NCBI RefSeq assembly: GCF_900167935.1
Contig: NZ_FUYL01000002.1
Span: 422,985 to 486,984 of the forward strand
DNA length: 64,000 nt
Direction: 5' to 3'
Source of the DNA: Maribacter arcticus
GTDB lineage: Bacteria; Bacteroidota; Bacteroidia; Flavobacteriales; Flavobacteriaceae
Made by a program: the position numbers and the translations under genes. This document shows, piece after piece, positions 18,250-27,057 of the stretch (the stretch's first letter is position 1; each line of letters begins with the position of its first letter). The notes below the pieces were generated by a model. It ran no database searches and had not been told where the DNA came from. It saw only the letters and a list, made by a program, of their open reading frames with translations.

Positions 18250-19005
18250 ATGAAGTCCCTAAACAAAGTTGCCCAGATTACTTTATTGTTTTGGTTAATG
18301 AAAATCGTTGCCACTACGTTGGGTGAAACCTTAGGAGATTTCATTGCGCAAACTTTAGATTTAGGATACACGGTGGGCTTACTCATCACCTTTGCTTTTT
18401 TTGGTATTGTTTTAGTAATTCAATTAACCCGAAAAAAATACGTGCCAATTTGGTTTTGGCTTGTTATTATAGCCACTACAACCTTGGGCACCGAAATATC
18501 TGACTTTATTGACCGTAGCTTACATCTTGGGTATACTTGGGGTAGTATTGTTTTATTTATCGGTCTTATAATATCACTTTATCTGTGGTACAAAAAATAC
18601 AATAATCTAGAAGTTTACCCCATAGCCGAAAGAAGTAAAGAAACGTATTATTGGATTGCTATATTATTCTCGAATAGCTTGGGGACCGCTTTTGGGGATT
18701 ATCTAAGTGATGTAATCGGATTTAGTTATCTCCTTGGGGCAATGGTAACCGCAGGTATTATTATTCTAGTTGTCTTATTACATTACTTTACCAAAATTAA
18801 CCAGATTTTACTTTTCTGGATTGCCTTTATTTTCACAAGACCTTTTGGGGCAACCTTTGGCGATTTCTTGACCAAACCACTAGAAAAAGGAGGTCTCGAT
18901 TTAGGAACGCTTACAGCTTCCCTGATTTCTATAGTTCTTATGGCCGTTTTAATTTTCCTTTCTCATAAAAGACTTCGAGCCATTGAGGCCCCATTAACCC
19001 ACTAA
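18250..19005 (+). CDS. COG4705-like four-repeat membrane protein
   Basis: The 251-residue integral membrane protein is built from four repeats of about 60 residues. Each has a helix with a [T/S]-x-LG-x-x-[F/L/I]-[G/S]-D-[F/Y] motif: TTLGETLGDF, TTLGTEISDF, NSLGTAFGDY and RPFGATFGDF. This matches COG4705 membrane-anchored proteins of unknown function. It begins 10 bases after the TonB receptor stop and is very likely cotranscribed. The repeated conserved acid in each membrane segment suggests ion or metal transport, which is inference. Confidence 0.75.
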   Translation: MKSLNKVAQITLLFWLMKIVATTLGETLGDFIAQTLDLGYTVGLLITFAFFGIVLVIQLTRKKYVPIWFWLVIIATTTLGTEISDFIDRSLHLGYTWGSIVLFIGLIISLYLWYKKYNNLEVYPIAERSKETYYWIAILFSNSLGTAFGDYLSDVIGFSYLLGAMVTAGIIILVVLLHYFTKINQILLFWIAFIFTRPFGATFGDFLTKPLEKGGLDLGTLTASLISIVLMAVLIFLSHKRLRAIEAPLTH

Positions 19006-19173
19006 AATTCAATAGGTAGGATATTGAATCGAAGCTTTAGTAATTCAATGCCTTATAACTATCTCGCTTTGAAATAAAAAGGAATTATTTCTGTACTTGT
19101 AGGCGCCAAAACTTTACCTATGCTGGCATTTTCTTCAATTGAAAATTAGTTGCGCTAAAAGACAAAAGGCTCA

Positions 19174-19203
19174 CTTTAGATTTCCTTAAAACCTTCTTTA
19201 GAT
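19174..19203 (+). promoter_or_regulatory. Response-regulator direct-repeat box 3 (triple, before the PepSY-like gene)
   Basis: Three half-sites lie in tandem at exactly 11-base steps: CTTTA at 19174, CTTAA at 19185 and CTTTA at 19196. The first and last are each followed by GATTT. It is the longest array of the set and lies 45 bases before the PepSY-like start. Confidence 0.7.
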
Positions 19204-19247
19204 TTAGAGGCTAGTTTTGACTAATAATCCTAAAATCATTAGAAATC

Positions 19248-19709
19248 ATGAGTAAAATAAAATTATTAGGAACCCTAGTTCTTGCGGTAATTATTGGGTC
19301 GGGCATTTATGCTTTTGGATTCAATAGTGAGGTGCCACAAAAAGTAAAAGCTGCCTTTACCCTGAAATTCCTTACCGTAAAAAAGGTAAAATGGGATAAG
19401 GAATCGGATACGGAATGGGAAGCTGAATTCAAAATTAAGGGCGTTGAATATTCTGCAAACTTTTTAGAAGATGGTACGTGGCAAGAAACCGAGCACGAAA
19501 TCAAGAAAAGTGATATTCCAGAAAACATAAACAATATTTTGAATTCAGACTTTAAAGGGTATAAAATCGAGGAAGCAGAAATTTCAGAAACTATAAATGG
19601 TTCGGTGTATGAATTTGAACTAGAGAAAGGTGAAGAGGAATTAGAAGTTGTTCTTGACTTCAATGGAAAATTGATCAAAAAAGAACTAATAGAAGAAGAT
19701 ATTGATTGA
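19248..19709 (+). CDS. PepSY-like (DUF2874-type) periplasmic protein
   Basis: The 153-residue protein has a signal peptide (KIKLLGTLVLAVIIGSGIYAFG) and two related halves. Each half carries a K-x-W/Y-[acid]-x-[D/E]-x-E-W/Y-E-[A/F]-[E] pattern (VKWDKESDTEWEAEFK; then SVYEFELEKGEEELEVVLDF). This fits the PepSY-like family (beta-lactamase inhibitor-like fold) common in Bacteroidota and often controlled by a neighbouring two-component system. The exact role is unknown. A strong terminator follows, and box 3 precedes it. Confidence 0.75.
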   Translation: MSKIKLLGTLVLAVIIGSGIYAFGFNSEVPQKVKAAFTLKFLTVKKVKWDKESDTEWEAEFKIKGVEYSANFLEDGTWQETEHEIKKSDIPENINNILNSDFKGYKIEEAEISETINGSVYEFELEKGEEELEVVLDFNGKLIKKELIEEDID

Positions 19710-19745
19710 TGTTTTTTAATGATTGGTGAATTGAGTGTTTATTTG

Positions 19746-19779
19746 AAAGTGTTCGAAATTTAAATTTCGAACACTTTTT
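19746..19779. terminator. Palindromic terminator after the PepSY-like gene
   Basis: AAAGTGTTCGAAATT is followed by its exact reverse complement and then a T run. The perfect long palindrome could end transcripts from either direction. Confidence 0.85.
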
Positions 19780-20136
19780 CTACAAATCACCACTACTTTA
19801 AAATTCCAAAACATTCTTTTTTCCTTTACCTATAAATAGATTCCAAAACCAATAATCTGTTTCAAATCACCTTATTCAAGGCCATGATAAAGTGAGCCTT
19901 TTCCCTCTCACCCTTTTTAATCATTGGAAATTATTCGCGATTTAAGTTGATAATAAACTACTTATAACAGATTTGATCAAGTGCTTTAAAAGTGACTATT
20001 TAGATAACGAACATCCGATTTTTAGAACAATTTCGACCTGCTTATGTCTTGAACATTCTTCATACTATATGCCAAAAAATAACACTTAAATAGTCGCATC
20101 CTACTCCATAAAATTGAACAAAAATCTCAAAATCAT
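19780..20136. other. Intergenic stretch without a gene
   Basis: I see no ORF with coding character here. The end must contain the promoter of the first PAP2 gene. A degenerate relative of the direct-repeat box occurs near 19984-20006 (CTTTA then ATTTAGATA), but the spacing is 14, not 11, so I do not count it. Confidence 0.4.
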
Positions 20137-20706
20137 ATGAAATTTATTTCCTTATTAATTTTCCTCTTCCTATTAAACATGAGCTTTTCACAGCAAAAAG
20201 ACACTACGCGGGAAATTAGAATGGAGACCCATATCCAAAACATAGGAGATTACGCTCAATACGCCCCATCAGCAGTTTCTTTGATTACCATTCTTGCTAA
20301 AAAAGACAAAGAAGGTTTCTGGCAATTAAGTAAGTCTTTAGGCACCAACTTAACAGCAACATGGATTCTTAAATATGCTATAAATAAACCAAGGCCAGAA
20401 GGTAGAACAGACGGCCATGCTTTTCCTTCGGGCCATACCTCCTTCGCTTTTCAAGGAGCTTCATTTTTACAAAAACGATATGGGTGGAAATATGGTGTGC
20501 CGGCTTATTTGGTTGCTGGTTTTGTTGGCTATAGTCGATTAGAAGGTGTAAATGACAGACATGATGGTTGGGATATTCTTGCTGGTGCCGCAGTGGGGAT
20601 TGGTAGCACCTATTTATTTACAACCCCTTATTTAGAGGAACATTTTGAGCTTAGTTTTGATAGCGGTAATGGTTCTTACGCCATGGGTATCGTTTACAAG
20701 TTTTAG
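20137..20706 (+). CDS. PAP2 superfamily phosphatase, paralog 1
   Basis: The 189-residue protein has a signal peptide (FISLLIFLFLLNMSFSQ) and three PAP2 motifs: KYAINKPRP (C1), FPSGHTSF (C2) and SRLEGVNDRHDGWD (C3). It likely removes a phosphate from a lipid or isoprenoid phosphate on the periplasmic side of the inner membrane. It is a close paralog of the gene at 24588, but its C3 motif has seven residues between SR and the catalytic His rather than the usual five. Candidate substrates are phosphatidic acid, PG-phosphate, lipid A phosphate or undecaprenyl pyrophosphate. I cannot choose between them. Confidence 0.88.
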   Translation: MKFISLLIFLFLLNMSFSQQKDTTREIRMETHIQNIGDYAQYAPSAVSLITILAKKDKEGFWQLSKSLGTNLTATWILKYAINKPRPEGRTDGHAFPSGHTSFAFQGASFLQKRYGWKYGVPAYLVAGFVGYSRLEGVNDRHDGWDILAGAAVGIGSTYLFTTPYLEEHFELSFDSGNGSYAMGIVYKF

Positions 20707-20776
20707 ATACAAACGATGGGTTAGGTAGCAGTATTTATTGTAATTTCAATAGCGTAATTATGCTAAATAACGTGAT

Positions 20777-21475
20777 ATGAATACATTTATCAGTAGTATC
20801 TCTCAGCAAGAATTTCCAAAGAGCGAGCAAGTTTTTGGTAATACAATAAGAAAATCAATTTTTGATGTAATTCTAAATGACTACCCTAGTTTCAATAAAA
20901 AAAGTTCTATTTCAATTGCCGAACTAAACCTATACCGCCAAAAGTATCTTTCTAGTTATTTGGTTAAAGAGGCAGGCGAACTTTCGCACTTAGAAGAAGA
21001 TGTTTTAAAAACATTGAATGATCATGAAATCATCTCTGAAAATGTAAAAGACACCTCGAATGATTTTAATTTCGGTCAACAACTCGCAGATAAGGTGGCA
21101 ACATTCGGTGGTAGCTGGAAATTCATCCTACTTTTTGCCTTTATAATTTTTTTCTGGATTTCAGCGAATATCATTTTATTGGCGAATAAAGGTTTTGACC
21201 CCTACCCATTCATTCTATTAAATCTAATTCTTTCTTGCTTAGCGGCTTTACAGGCCCCTGTAATTATGATGAGTCAGAATAGGCAAGAAGAAAAAGATCG
21301 TGAACGTGCAAAACAAGACTATATGGTCAATTTAAAGGCCGAGCTTGAAATTCGTACCCTCCATGAAAAAATAGACCATTTAATAATTCACCAACAGCAA
21401 GAATTATTAAATATTCAGCAAATACAGGTAGAAATGTTAGAAGATATTATGAAACAAATACATCCCAAAAAGTAA
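20777..21475 (+). CDS. DUF1003 family membrane protein
   Basis: The 232-residue protein has a cytoplasmic N-terminal part, then QLADKVATFGGSWKFILLFAFIIF, a second membrane helix with PYPFILLNLILSCLAALQAP, and IMMSQNRQEEKDRERAKQDY, the diagnostic block of DUF1003. The C-terminus is a predicted coiled coil (LHEKIDHLIIHQQQELLNIQ). The family has no established function. It sits 70 bases after the first PAP2 gene and before the LTA-synthase-like gene, within the lipid cluster. Confidence 0.88.
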   Translation: MNTFISSISQQEFPKSEQVFGNTIRKSIFDVILNDYPSFNKKSSISIAELNLYRQKYLSSYLVKEAGELSHLEEDVLKTLNDHEIISENVKDTSNDFNFGQQLADKVATFGGSWKFILLFAFIIFFWISANIILLANKGFDPYPFILLNLILSCLAALQAPVIMMSQNRQEEKDRERAKQDYMVNLKAELEIRTLHEKIDHLIIHQQQELLNIQQIQVEMLEDIMKQIHPKK

Positions 21476-21565
21476 GTTTAGTCTACCCTGTTGTAATACA
21501 ATCGAAATTGTTTACATTAATCAGGAAGATAATCTAGCTTTTGAAAAATTATTGTTTTCATGTAA

Positions 21566-21588
21566 AACTTTAAATTCTCTTAAGAATC
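21566..21588 (+). promoter_or_regulatory. Response-regulator direct-repeat box 4 (before the LTA-synthase-like gene)
   Basis: CTTTA at 21568 and CTTAA at 21579 are spaced by 11 bases. The full 23-base segment is identical to 24528-24550 before the second PAP2 gene. It ends 42 bases before the ATG at 21631. Confidence 0.7.
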
Positions 21589-21630
21589 TAGATATATATT
21601 TAGGGTCGAACTACCCTAATTACATTTTAT

Positions 21631-23616
21631 ATGTGGACTCTTCTGTTTCCAAAACGCTTTTCACTACTTAAAGCCTTTGTATTTCTTTTTATTTGTATTT
21701 CATTTTTAGTACGGCTTACCTTTTTCATTTGGGATTTTTCTGAGGTAGATGCCCATATAGGCACTATGGTTCGAACGTTCATTACTGGGCTATTTTATGA
21801 TATAGGAACGCTCTCCCTATTCTTAATGCCCTTCTTGGTTTATCTATTAATTTTCCCCAAGAAATGGTATGGTTCTTTGGTCGATAAAATTAGCACTTGG
21901 TTTGGCTTTTTCTTAGCCGTACTTATCATCTATTTCTCCTTTTTTGGAGAGTTTACTTTTTGGGATGAATTTCAACGCCGCTTTAATTTTATTGCGGTAG
22001 ATTATTTAATTTATACCTATGAGGTTGTCAAAAATATTAATGAGTCTTATCCACTTCCATTACTTATCGGCTCTTTACTTTCTTTAGTAGCGATCACTCT
22101 TTTTGTAGTACATAAAAGAAAGTTATTTCAGAAGACATTTGAAAATGAAACTACCTTTAAACAACGGCTATTGGCTACTCTGCCATGGGTTGCCATATGC
22201 CTTGTATTCGGCTTATTCATAAACAATGATCAGGCAGAATGGTCTAAGAACAGATATAATAATGAACTATCAAAAGCTGGTATTTATTCCTTTTTTGCCG
22301 CCTTCCGCAATAATGAACTGACCTATTCTGAATTTTACACCACAATACCTCAAAAAGATGCTTTTACTGCTCTTAAAAAGCAATACGTACCCTATGGAGA
22401 TACCTTCGTTGATGCAACCAAAAATGAAATATATAGAACAATTCATTCGACAGACACCACAGGAACGGTGCAAAAACCCAATGTAATTTTCATCTGTATT
22501 GAAAGTTTGAGCGGTAAATATTTGAACAGTTTAGGGGGTGATCAGAACATCACTCCGGTATTAGATAATCTTGCCAACCAAAGCCTTTTCTTTACCAATT
22601 TGTATGCAACGGGTACACGCACGGTTAGAGGAATGGAGGCCATTACATTATCAATACCGCCTACCCCAGGCCGAAGTATTTTGAAAAGAAAGAATAACAC
22701 TGGCCTTTTTACTATTGGCGAAGTATTTAAAGAACAAGGCTATGACCGTAATTTCTTTTATGGTGGCGATGGTTATTTTGATAATATGAATACGTTCTTT
22801 GGAGGCAATGGCTTTAATATCGTAGATCGTGGCCGTGGCTTTTTATTGGATGCAAATAACACGGCAAAAAGAACGAATATCGAAGATGATGAAGTTACGT
22901 TTGAAAATGCCTGGGGCGTTTGTGATGAAGATATTTATAACAAAGTACTTAAGGAAGCAGATTTGGCACACCAAAACGGCAAGCCCTTTTTCGATTTTGT
23001 AATGACCACTTCGAATCATAAACCTTTTACCTACCCAGAAGGTAAAATAGATATTCCTTCAGGTACAGGAAGAAATGGTGCAGTAAAATATACGGATTAT
23101 GCAATCGGTGCGTTTTTAGAACAAGCAAAGACTAAACCTTGGTTTAGTAATACTGTATTCGTTATTATGAGTGATCATTGTGCAAGTAGTGCCGGTAAAT
23201 GGGAATTAGATGTGGCCAACTACCACATTCCCGCACTTATTTATAATTTAAAGAACTTAAAGCCTTCTAAAAACAATACGCTTTGTTCTCAGATAGATGT
23301 TTTTCCAACTTTGTTCTCTACCTTAGGGTGGGAATATGACAGTAACCTTTTTGGCATGGATATCCTTAAAATGGGTCCGAAAGATGAACGTGCACTAATT
23401 GGTAATTACAGAAAATTAGGCTATTTGAAAGACGATAAAGTATTGGTGCTTGGTGATGGAGAAACCGTTAATTTTTACGAATGGAATGCTATGGACAATA
23501 GCCTACAAAATACTCCTATGAATGAATCGTTTAAAAATATAGCCATCTCAAACTATCAAGTAGCAGATGAACTTTACCATAATGGGGGGCTCCAATTGAA
23601 ATCACTTAATCAATGA
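21631..23616 (+). CDS. LTA synthase family protein (sulfatase-fold phospho-headgroup transferase)
   Basis: The 661-residue protein has five N-terminal membrane helices (about residues 10-190) and a large extracytoplasmic sulfatase/alkaline-phosphatase-like domain. FICIESLSGKYLNSLGG starts the domain and carries the metal-binding Glu. TGTRTVRGMEAITLS (about 326-340) holds the likely nucleophilic Thr. VFVIMSDHCA contains the conserved DH metal ligands. Relatives move phosphoglycerol or phosphoethanolamine headgroups from phospholipids to acceptors and release diacylglycerol. The diacylglycerol kinase gene overlaps its stop by four bases, which supports such a DAG-producing reaction. The acceptor in this Gram-negative is unknown. 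Confidence 0.88.
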   Translation: MWTLLFPKRFSLLKAFVFLFICISFLVRLTFFIWDFSEVDAHIGTMVRTFITGLFYDIGTLSLFLMPFLVYLLIFPKKWYGSLVDKISTWFGFFLAVLIIYFSFFGEFTFWDEFQRRFNFIAVDYLIYTYEVVKNINESYPLPLLIGSLLSLVAITLFVVHKRKLFQKTFENETTFKQRLLATLPWVAICLVFGLFINNDQAEWSKNRYNNELSKAGIYSFFAAFRNNELTYSEFYTTIPQKDAFTALKKQYVPYGDTFVDATKNEIYRTIHSTDTTGTVQKPNVIFICIESLSGKYLNSLGGDQNITPVLDNLANQSLFFTNLYATGTRTVRGMEAITLSIPPTPGRSILKRKNNTGLFTIGEVFKEQGYDRNFFYGGDGYFDNMNTFFGGNGFNIVDRGRGFLLDANNTAKRTNIEDDEVTFENAWGVCDEDIYNKVLKEADLAHQNGKPFFDFVMTTSNHKPFTYPEGKIDIPSGTGRNGAVKYTDYAIGAFLEQAKTKPWFSNTVFVIMSDHCASSAGKWELDVANYHIPALIYNLKNLKPSKNNTLCSQIDVFPTLFSTLGWEYDSNLFGMDILKMGPKDERALIGNYRKLGYLKDDKVLVLGDGETVNFYEWNAMDNSLQNTPMNESFKNIAISNYQVADELYHNGGLQLKSLNQ

Positions 23617-24500
23617 TCCACATACATTTTATAGTAAATCCGATAGCAGGAAATGGCCACACGCCATTGACCAAAGATGAGTTGCAATCCTATTTTATTA
23701 GCGGTGTGCATGATTTGACTATAAAGATTAGCGAGTATAAAGCGCACGCTACGTTATTGACCCAAGAATCTGTTTTAGAAAAAGCAGATATCATTGTTGC
23801 TTGTGGTGGTGATGGCACCATAAATGAAGTAGCCACCTGTTTAATCGGCACCAATATTGCCTTGGGTATTGTACCTATGGGTTCTGGTAACGGATTAGCA
23901 TCTAATCTTAAAATTCCGAAGAATAGGCGAAAGGCCTTAGAAATCATTAGAAATAAACATAAAGAGCATATTGATGTTGGGAGTATCAACGGCCGCTATT
24001 TTTTTAGCAATACAGGCGTAGGTTTTGATGCCCGTTTAATAAAGCATTATGAATCTTCTGAAAAAAGAACACTTTTAGGCTATATCAGCGCCTGTGCCAT
24101 CACTTTTAGAGACATTAAAAAGAACGAACCATTATCTATTGGTATCGATGGGGAAACCCCTATGATTAACCCATTTATCGTTTTAATTTCTAATTCTAAT
24201 GAAATGGGCTATAAATTGAGTTTAACACCAAAAGCTTCCCTTCAAGATGGTAAGCTCGACGTATTGGTCATCAAAAAAATTAACCGATTAAAAATGTTGT
24301 GGTTGGGAATTTTAATCCTAATTAGAAAAGTACATTGGTTAAAAGAATCGAAAAGCTTTCAGACCTCAAAATTGCACCTAACCCGTAATCATTCCGATTT
24401 TTTTGATACTCAAGTAGATGGTGAACACAACAGAATAGACACCAACCAACTCGATATTTCTATTTTAGAAAAATCATTGTGTGTCCTAACCGCAAAATAA
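23613..24500 (+). CDS. Diacylglycerol/lipid kinase (YegS/BmrU family)
   Basis: The 295-residue protein starts with HFIVNPIAGNGHTPL and has the nucleotide-binding motif VACGGDGTINEVA (about residues 66-78), then GIVPMGSGNGLASNL, a classic DAG-kinase catalytic-domain set. It should phosphorylate diacylglycerol to phosphatidic acid in the cytoplasm. Its ATG overlaps the stop of the LTA-synthase-like gene (ATGA), so the two are translationally coupled, and together they would form a recycle loop for DAG. The C-terminal half has a normal length. Confidence 0.92.
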   Translation: MIHIHFIVNPIAGNGHTPLTKDELQSYFISGVHDLTIKISEYKAHATLLTQESVLEKADIIVACGGDGTINEVATCLIGTNIALGIVPMGSGNGLASNLKIPKNRRKALEIIRNKHKEHIDVGSINGRYFFSNTGVGFDARLIKHYESSEKRTLLGYISACAITFRDIKKNEPLSIGIDGETPMINPFIVLISNSNEMGYKLSLTPKASLQDGKLDVLVIKKINRLKMLWLGILILIRKVHWLKESKSFQTSKLHLTRNHSDFFDTQVDGEHNRIDTNQLDISILEKSLCVLTAK

Positions 24501-24527
24501 TTAATGCAATAACACCATATTAAGTAC

Positions 24528-24550
24528 AACTTTAAATTCTCTTAAGAATC
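24528..24550 (+). promoter_or_regulatory. Response-regulator direct-repeat box 5 (before PAP2 paralog 2)
   Basis: CTTTA at 24530 and CTTAA at 24541, with 11-base spacing, lie in a 23-base segment identical to box 4. It ends 37 bases before the start of the second PAP2 gene. Confidence 0.7.
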
Positions 24551-24587
24551 GCATTGTATTTTTTTTAAAATTCAAACACAAGACGAT

Positions 24588-25148
24588 ATGCCTTCTTCTA
24601 TCGAGCCTAAAATTCTGTGCAGAAAACTTCTAATTCTTTTCATACTAGCTACTACTTCGATTTTTTATGGTCAAAATAAAACCATACAAAATTCTGGCGA
24701 TGTGTTACTATTCGCTATGCCTGCAACGGCACTTACAGGTAGCCTAATAGCCGGTGATTATGAAGGTTCATGGCAATTTGCCAAAGGCTTTGCCCTTAAT
24801 CAAGCAGTTACTATCGGACTCAAATATGCGACCGATAAAAAAAGACCTTATAATAATGGAGATAGGGCCTTCCCTTCTGGGCATACCTCAACTACATTTC
24901 AAAGTGCTGCTTTTATTCAAAAAAGATATGGGTGGAGCTATGGTATACCCGCTTATATTCTCGCAGGCTATACCGGTTATAGTCGTATAGAAGCCCAAAA
25001 ACATGATGGGTGGGATGTTTTGGCAGGTGCGGTTGTCGGTATCGGTAGCGCCTATATTTTTACCACTCCCTACCAAAGAGAACATATGCAGCTGAGTTTT
25101 GCCAATGACGCAGATAGTTATTCGCTCGGTTTTGTCTATAAATTTTAA
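24588..25148 (+). CDS. PAP2 superfamily phosphatase, paralog 2
   Basis: The 186-residue protein has a long N-region and hydrophobic segment (LLILFILATTSIFYGQ) as signal. The motifs are KYATDKKRP (C1), FPSGHTST (C2) and SRIEAQKHDGWD (C3, canonical spacing of five residues). It is similar to the product of 20137-20706 over its whole length, including the C-terminal YxLGFVYKF-like beta end, so the two arose by duplication. The direct-repeat box upstream suggests it has its own inducible promoter although it follows the DAG kinase by 87 bases. Confidence 0.88.
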   Translation: MPSSIEPKILCRKLLILFILATTSIFYGQNKTIQNSGDVLLFAMPATALTGSLIAGDYEGSWQFAKGFALNQAVTIGLKYATDKKRPYNNGDRAFPSGHTSTTFQSAAFIQKRYGWSYGIPAYILAGYTGYSRIEAQKHDGWDVLAGAVVGIGSAYIFTTPYQREHMQLSFANDADSYSLGFVYKF

Positions 25149-25207
25149 ATTTCAATTGAATTTTGCTTTCTTGCCTAATGTGTTTCTTAGCGGCACTATT
25201 CGAAGTA

Positions 25208-27037
25208 CTATATATTTTGAAGTGGTCCTTTTACAAAATACATACTCATAAGACCCTTATTCTTTACTTCAATCTGTCCTCTAAATTCACAATCAAAAAT
25301 ATCCTTTACTAAATTATAGGTGTTTTTACTAATGTTGATTTTACCGGAATCAGAAAAAGTTTCCATACGTGAAGCCACGTTTACCGTATCGCCCCAAATA
25401 TCATAAGAGAATTTTTTGCTGCCCACTACCCCAGCAACTACAGGTCCTGTATTGATTCCTATACGAACGTTAAATGAAAAATCGGTTTCCTTTTCAGACT
25501 TGGCTTCCTCTACAAACTGTAGTATCTCAAATGCCGCCTTTACCATTTTTATAGCGTGATCTTCTATTGGGAATGGCAAACCTCCTGCACACATATACGC
25601 ATCTCCAATCGTCTTAATTTTTTCCAATCCATATTTTTCGATGATATCATCAAAGGCCGTGAAATAATACCCTAATCGGGTGACCAAAAGCTCTGGATCA
25701 ACGTGTTCCGAAGCTGCGGTAAAGGCCTCAAAATCGGTAAACAAAACTGAGACCGATTCGAACTTCTTAGCCTTGACCTTTCCAAATTCCTTTAACTCTC
25801 GTGCGGTTTCCTCTGGTAAGATATTGACTAACAGCCGCTCTGAGCGGGCCATTTCCTTTTCGATAATAGCATTGGTACGTTTAGTGAACACATTGCGCCT
25901 GTACAAACCAATAGCTAACAGAATAATCAAGAACAACGCAATGCCAGTGGCGATGGTCACTACTTTTTGGGTTTGTTTTTGCTGGTTGGTGAGATCTAGT
26001 TCTGCCTTGAACTGTGCTTGTTCAGAATTTCTACGAATATCCGCCATTTGTTGTACGGCGGTGAGGTTGACCACACTATCTCTAAAAACAATATACTTAC
26101 GATAATAGTTCAAGGAAGCGGAAGCATACCCAGTACGTTCATATAGTTCTGACAATTTTAAATAGGCACTGCTTATCCGTACTTTTAACCCATACTGTTT
26201 GGCGAGGTCCAAGGAGCGTAAGGCATAGTCAAACGCACCGTCCCAATCTTCCTTATCGGCATAGATATCCGACATATAGTTTAGGTAGGTCGTAATGGGC
26301 CTGTAATCTCCTAACTCTTCCAATATGGCAACGGCCTCCTCAATATTCTCCTCCGCTTTGGTAGGTCTTCCCTTTTGTGCATAGGCAAGACCCTTATTCC
26401 CTAAATTATACGCCAGAGCAATTTTATTTCCCAATTTTTCGAATATCGGGCCAGACTGGTTGAAGTACAGCAATGCGGAATCTGGCTTGGACCATTCCAA
26501 ATAGGTATCCCCTAAATTTTCCATGGCTACGGCATAGTTTAACGTATCCTGTTCCGTTTTAAAAATGGAAATGGCATCAGAATAGTATTGTCTCACATTT
26601 TCCCTATTGTTCATGCCAGCATAAACAGCTGCAATGGCAGTATACATGATGGCCACCTGGTTTTTTTCGGTATTTCTATCCGTAATTTCCAAGGCCTTAA
26701 AATAACTGTCCAACGCACCACTTAAATTTCCTTTTTGTTGCAACGCATTCCCGGTCTGTAAGTGGGAATTAAATATATATTTAGTGGAATCTTGCCGTAT
26801 GGCTTCCGTCATCAACGAATCGCTATATGCCAAAATACGATCAGGATCGGGAAGGTAAACCGTTATTCTCGATAAAATTTTAAGTTTAAGCGCTGGATCA
26901 TAGTTGCCTGATTCATACACCTGAATCAAGCTATCGGCAAGTGCTTCATTTTGACCAAAACTGGGCATCCCCTTGACCATAAGGCACAGCAACAAGACTA
27001 CTTTTGCCCATCCATTACATTTAAAAAATAACTTCAT
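25208..27037 (-). CDS. TPR-containing membrane adenylate cyclase (class III)
   Basis: The 609-residue protein has a signal peptide (about 1-28), several TPR-like helical repeats in the periplasmic region (about 40-330, for example ALDSYFKALEITDRN and IALAYNLGNKGLAYAQKGR), and a membrane helix with ATGIALFLIILLAIGLYRR. It ends in a class III cyclase domain. Metal-binding Asp residues are in LFTDFEAFT and TIGDAYMCAGG. The Lys in EKIKTIGD and the Asp in YDIWGDTVNVASRM are the ATP-selecting pair, so cAMP is the likely product. It is the last gene of an operon with two secreted paralogs. Confidence 0.9.
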   Translation of the reverse strand: MKLFFKCNGWAKVVLLLCLMVKGMPSFGQNEALADSLIQVYESGNYDPALKLKILSRITVYLPDPDRILAYSDSLMTEAIRQDSTKYIFNSHLQTGNALQQKGNLSGALDSYFKALEITDRNTEKNQVAIMYTAIAAVYAGMNNRENVRQYYSDAISIFKTEQDTLNYAVAMENLGDTYLEWSKPDSALLYFNQSGPIFEKLGNKIALAYNLGNKGLAYAQKGRPTKAEENIEEAVAILEELGDYRPITTYLNYMSDIYADKEDWDGAFDYALRSLDLAKQYGLKVRISSAYLKLSELYERTGYASASLNYYRKYIVFRDSVVNLTAVQQMADIRRNSEQAQFKAELDLTNQQKQTQKVVTIATGIALFLIILLAIGLYRRNVFTKRTNAIIEKEMARSERLLVNILPEETARELKEFGKVKAKKFESVSVLFTDFEAFTAASEHVDPELLVTRLGYYFTAFDDIIEKYGLEKIKTIGDAYMCAGGLPFPIEDHAIKMVKAAFEILQFVEEAKSEKETDFSFNVRIGINTGPVVAGVVGSKKFSYDIWGDTVNVASRMETFSDSGKINISKNTYNLVKDIFDCEFRGQIEVKNKGLMSMYFVKGPLQNI

Positions 27038-27057
27038 ATAAAAAGCGTTGATCGCTA

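Noticed and set aside
19984-20006. Sixth direct-repeat box before the first PAP2 gene
   Set aside because: The half-sites are 14 bases apart rather than 11 and the second lacks the C, so it is not counted in the regulon.
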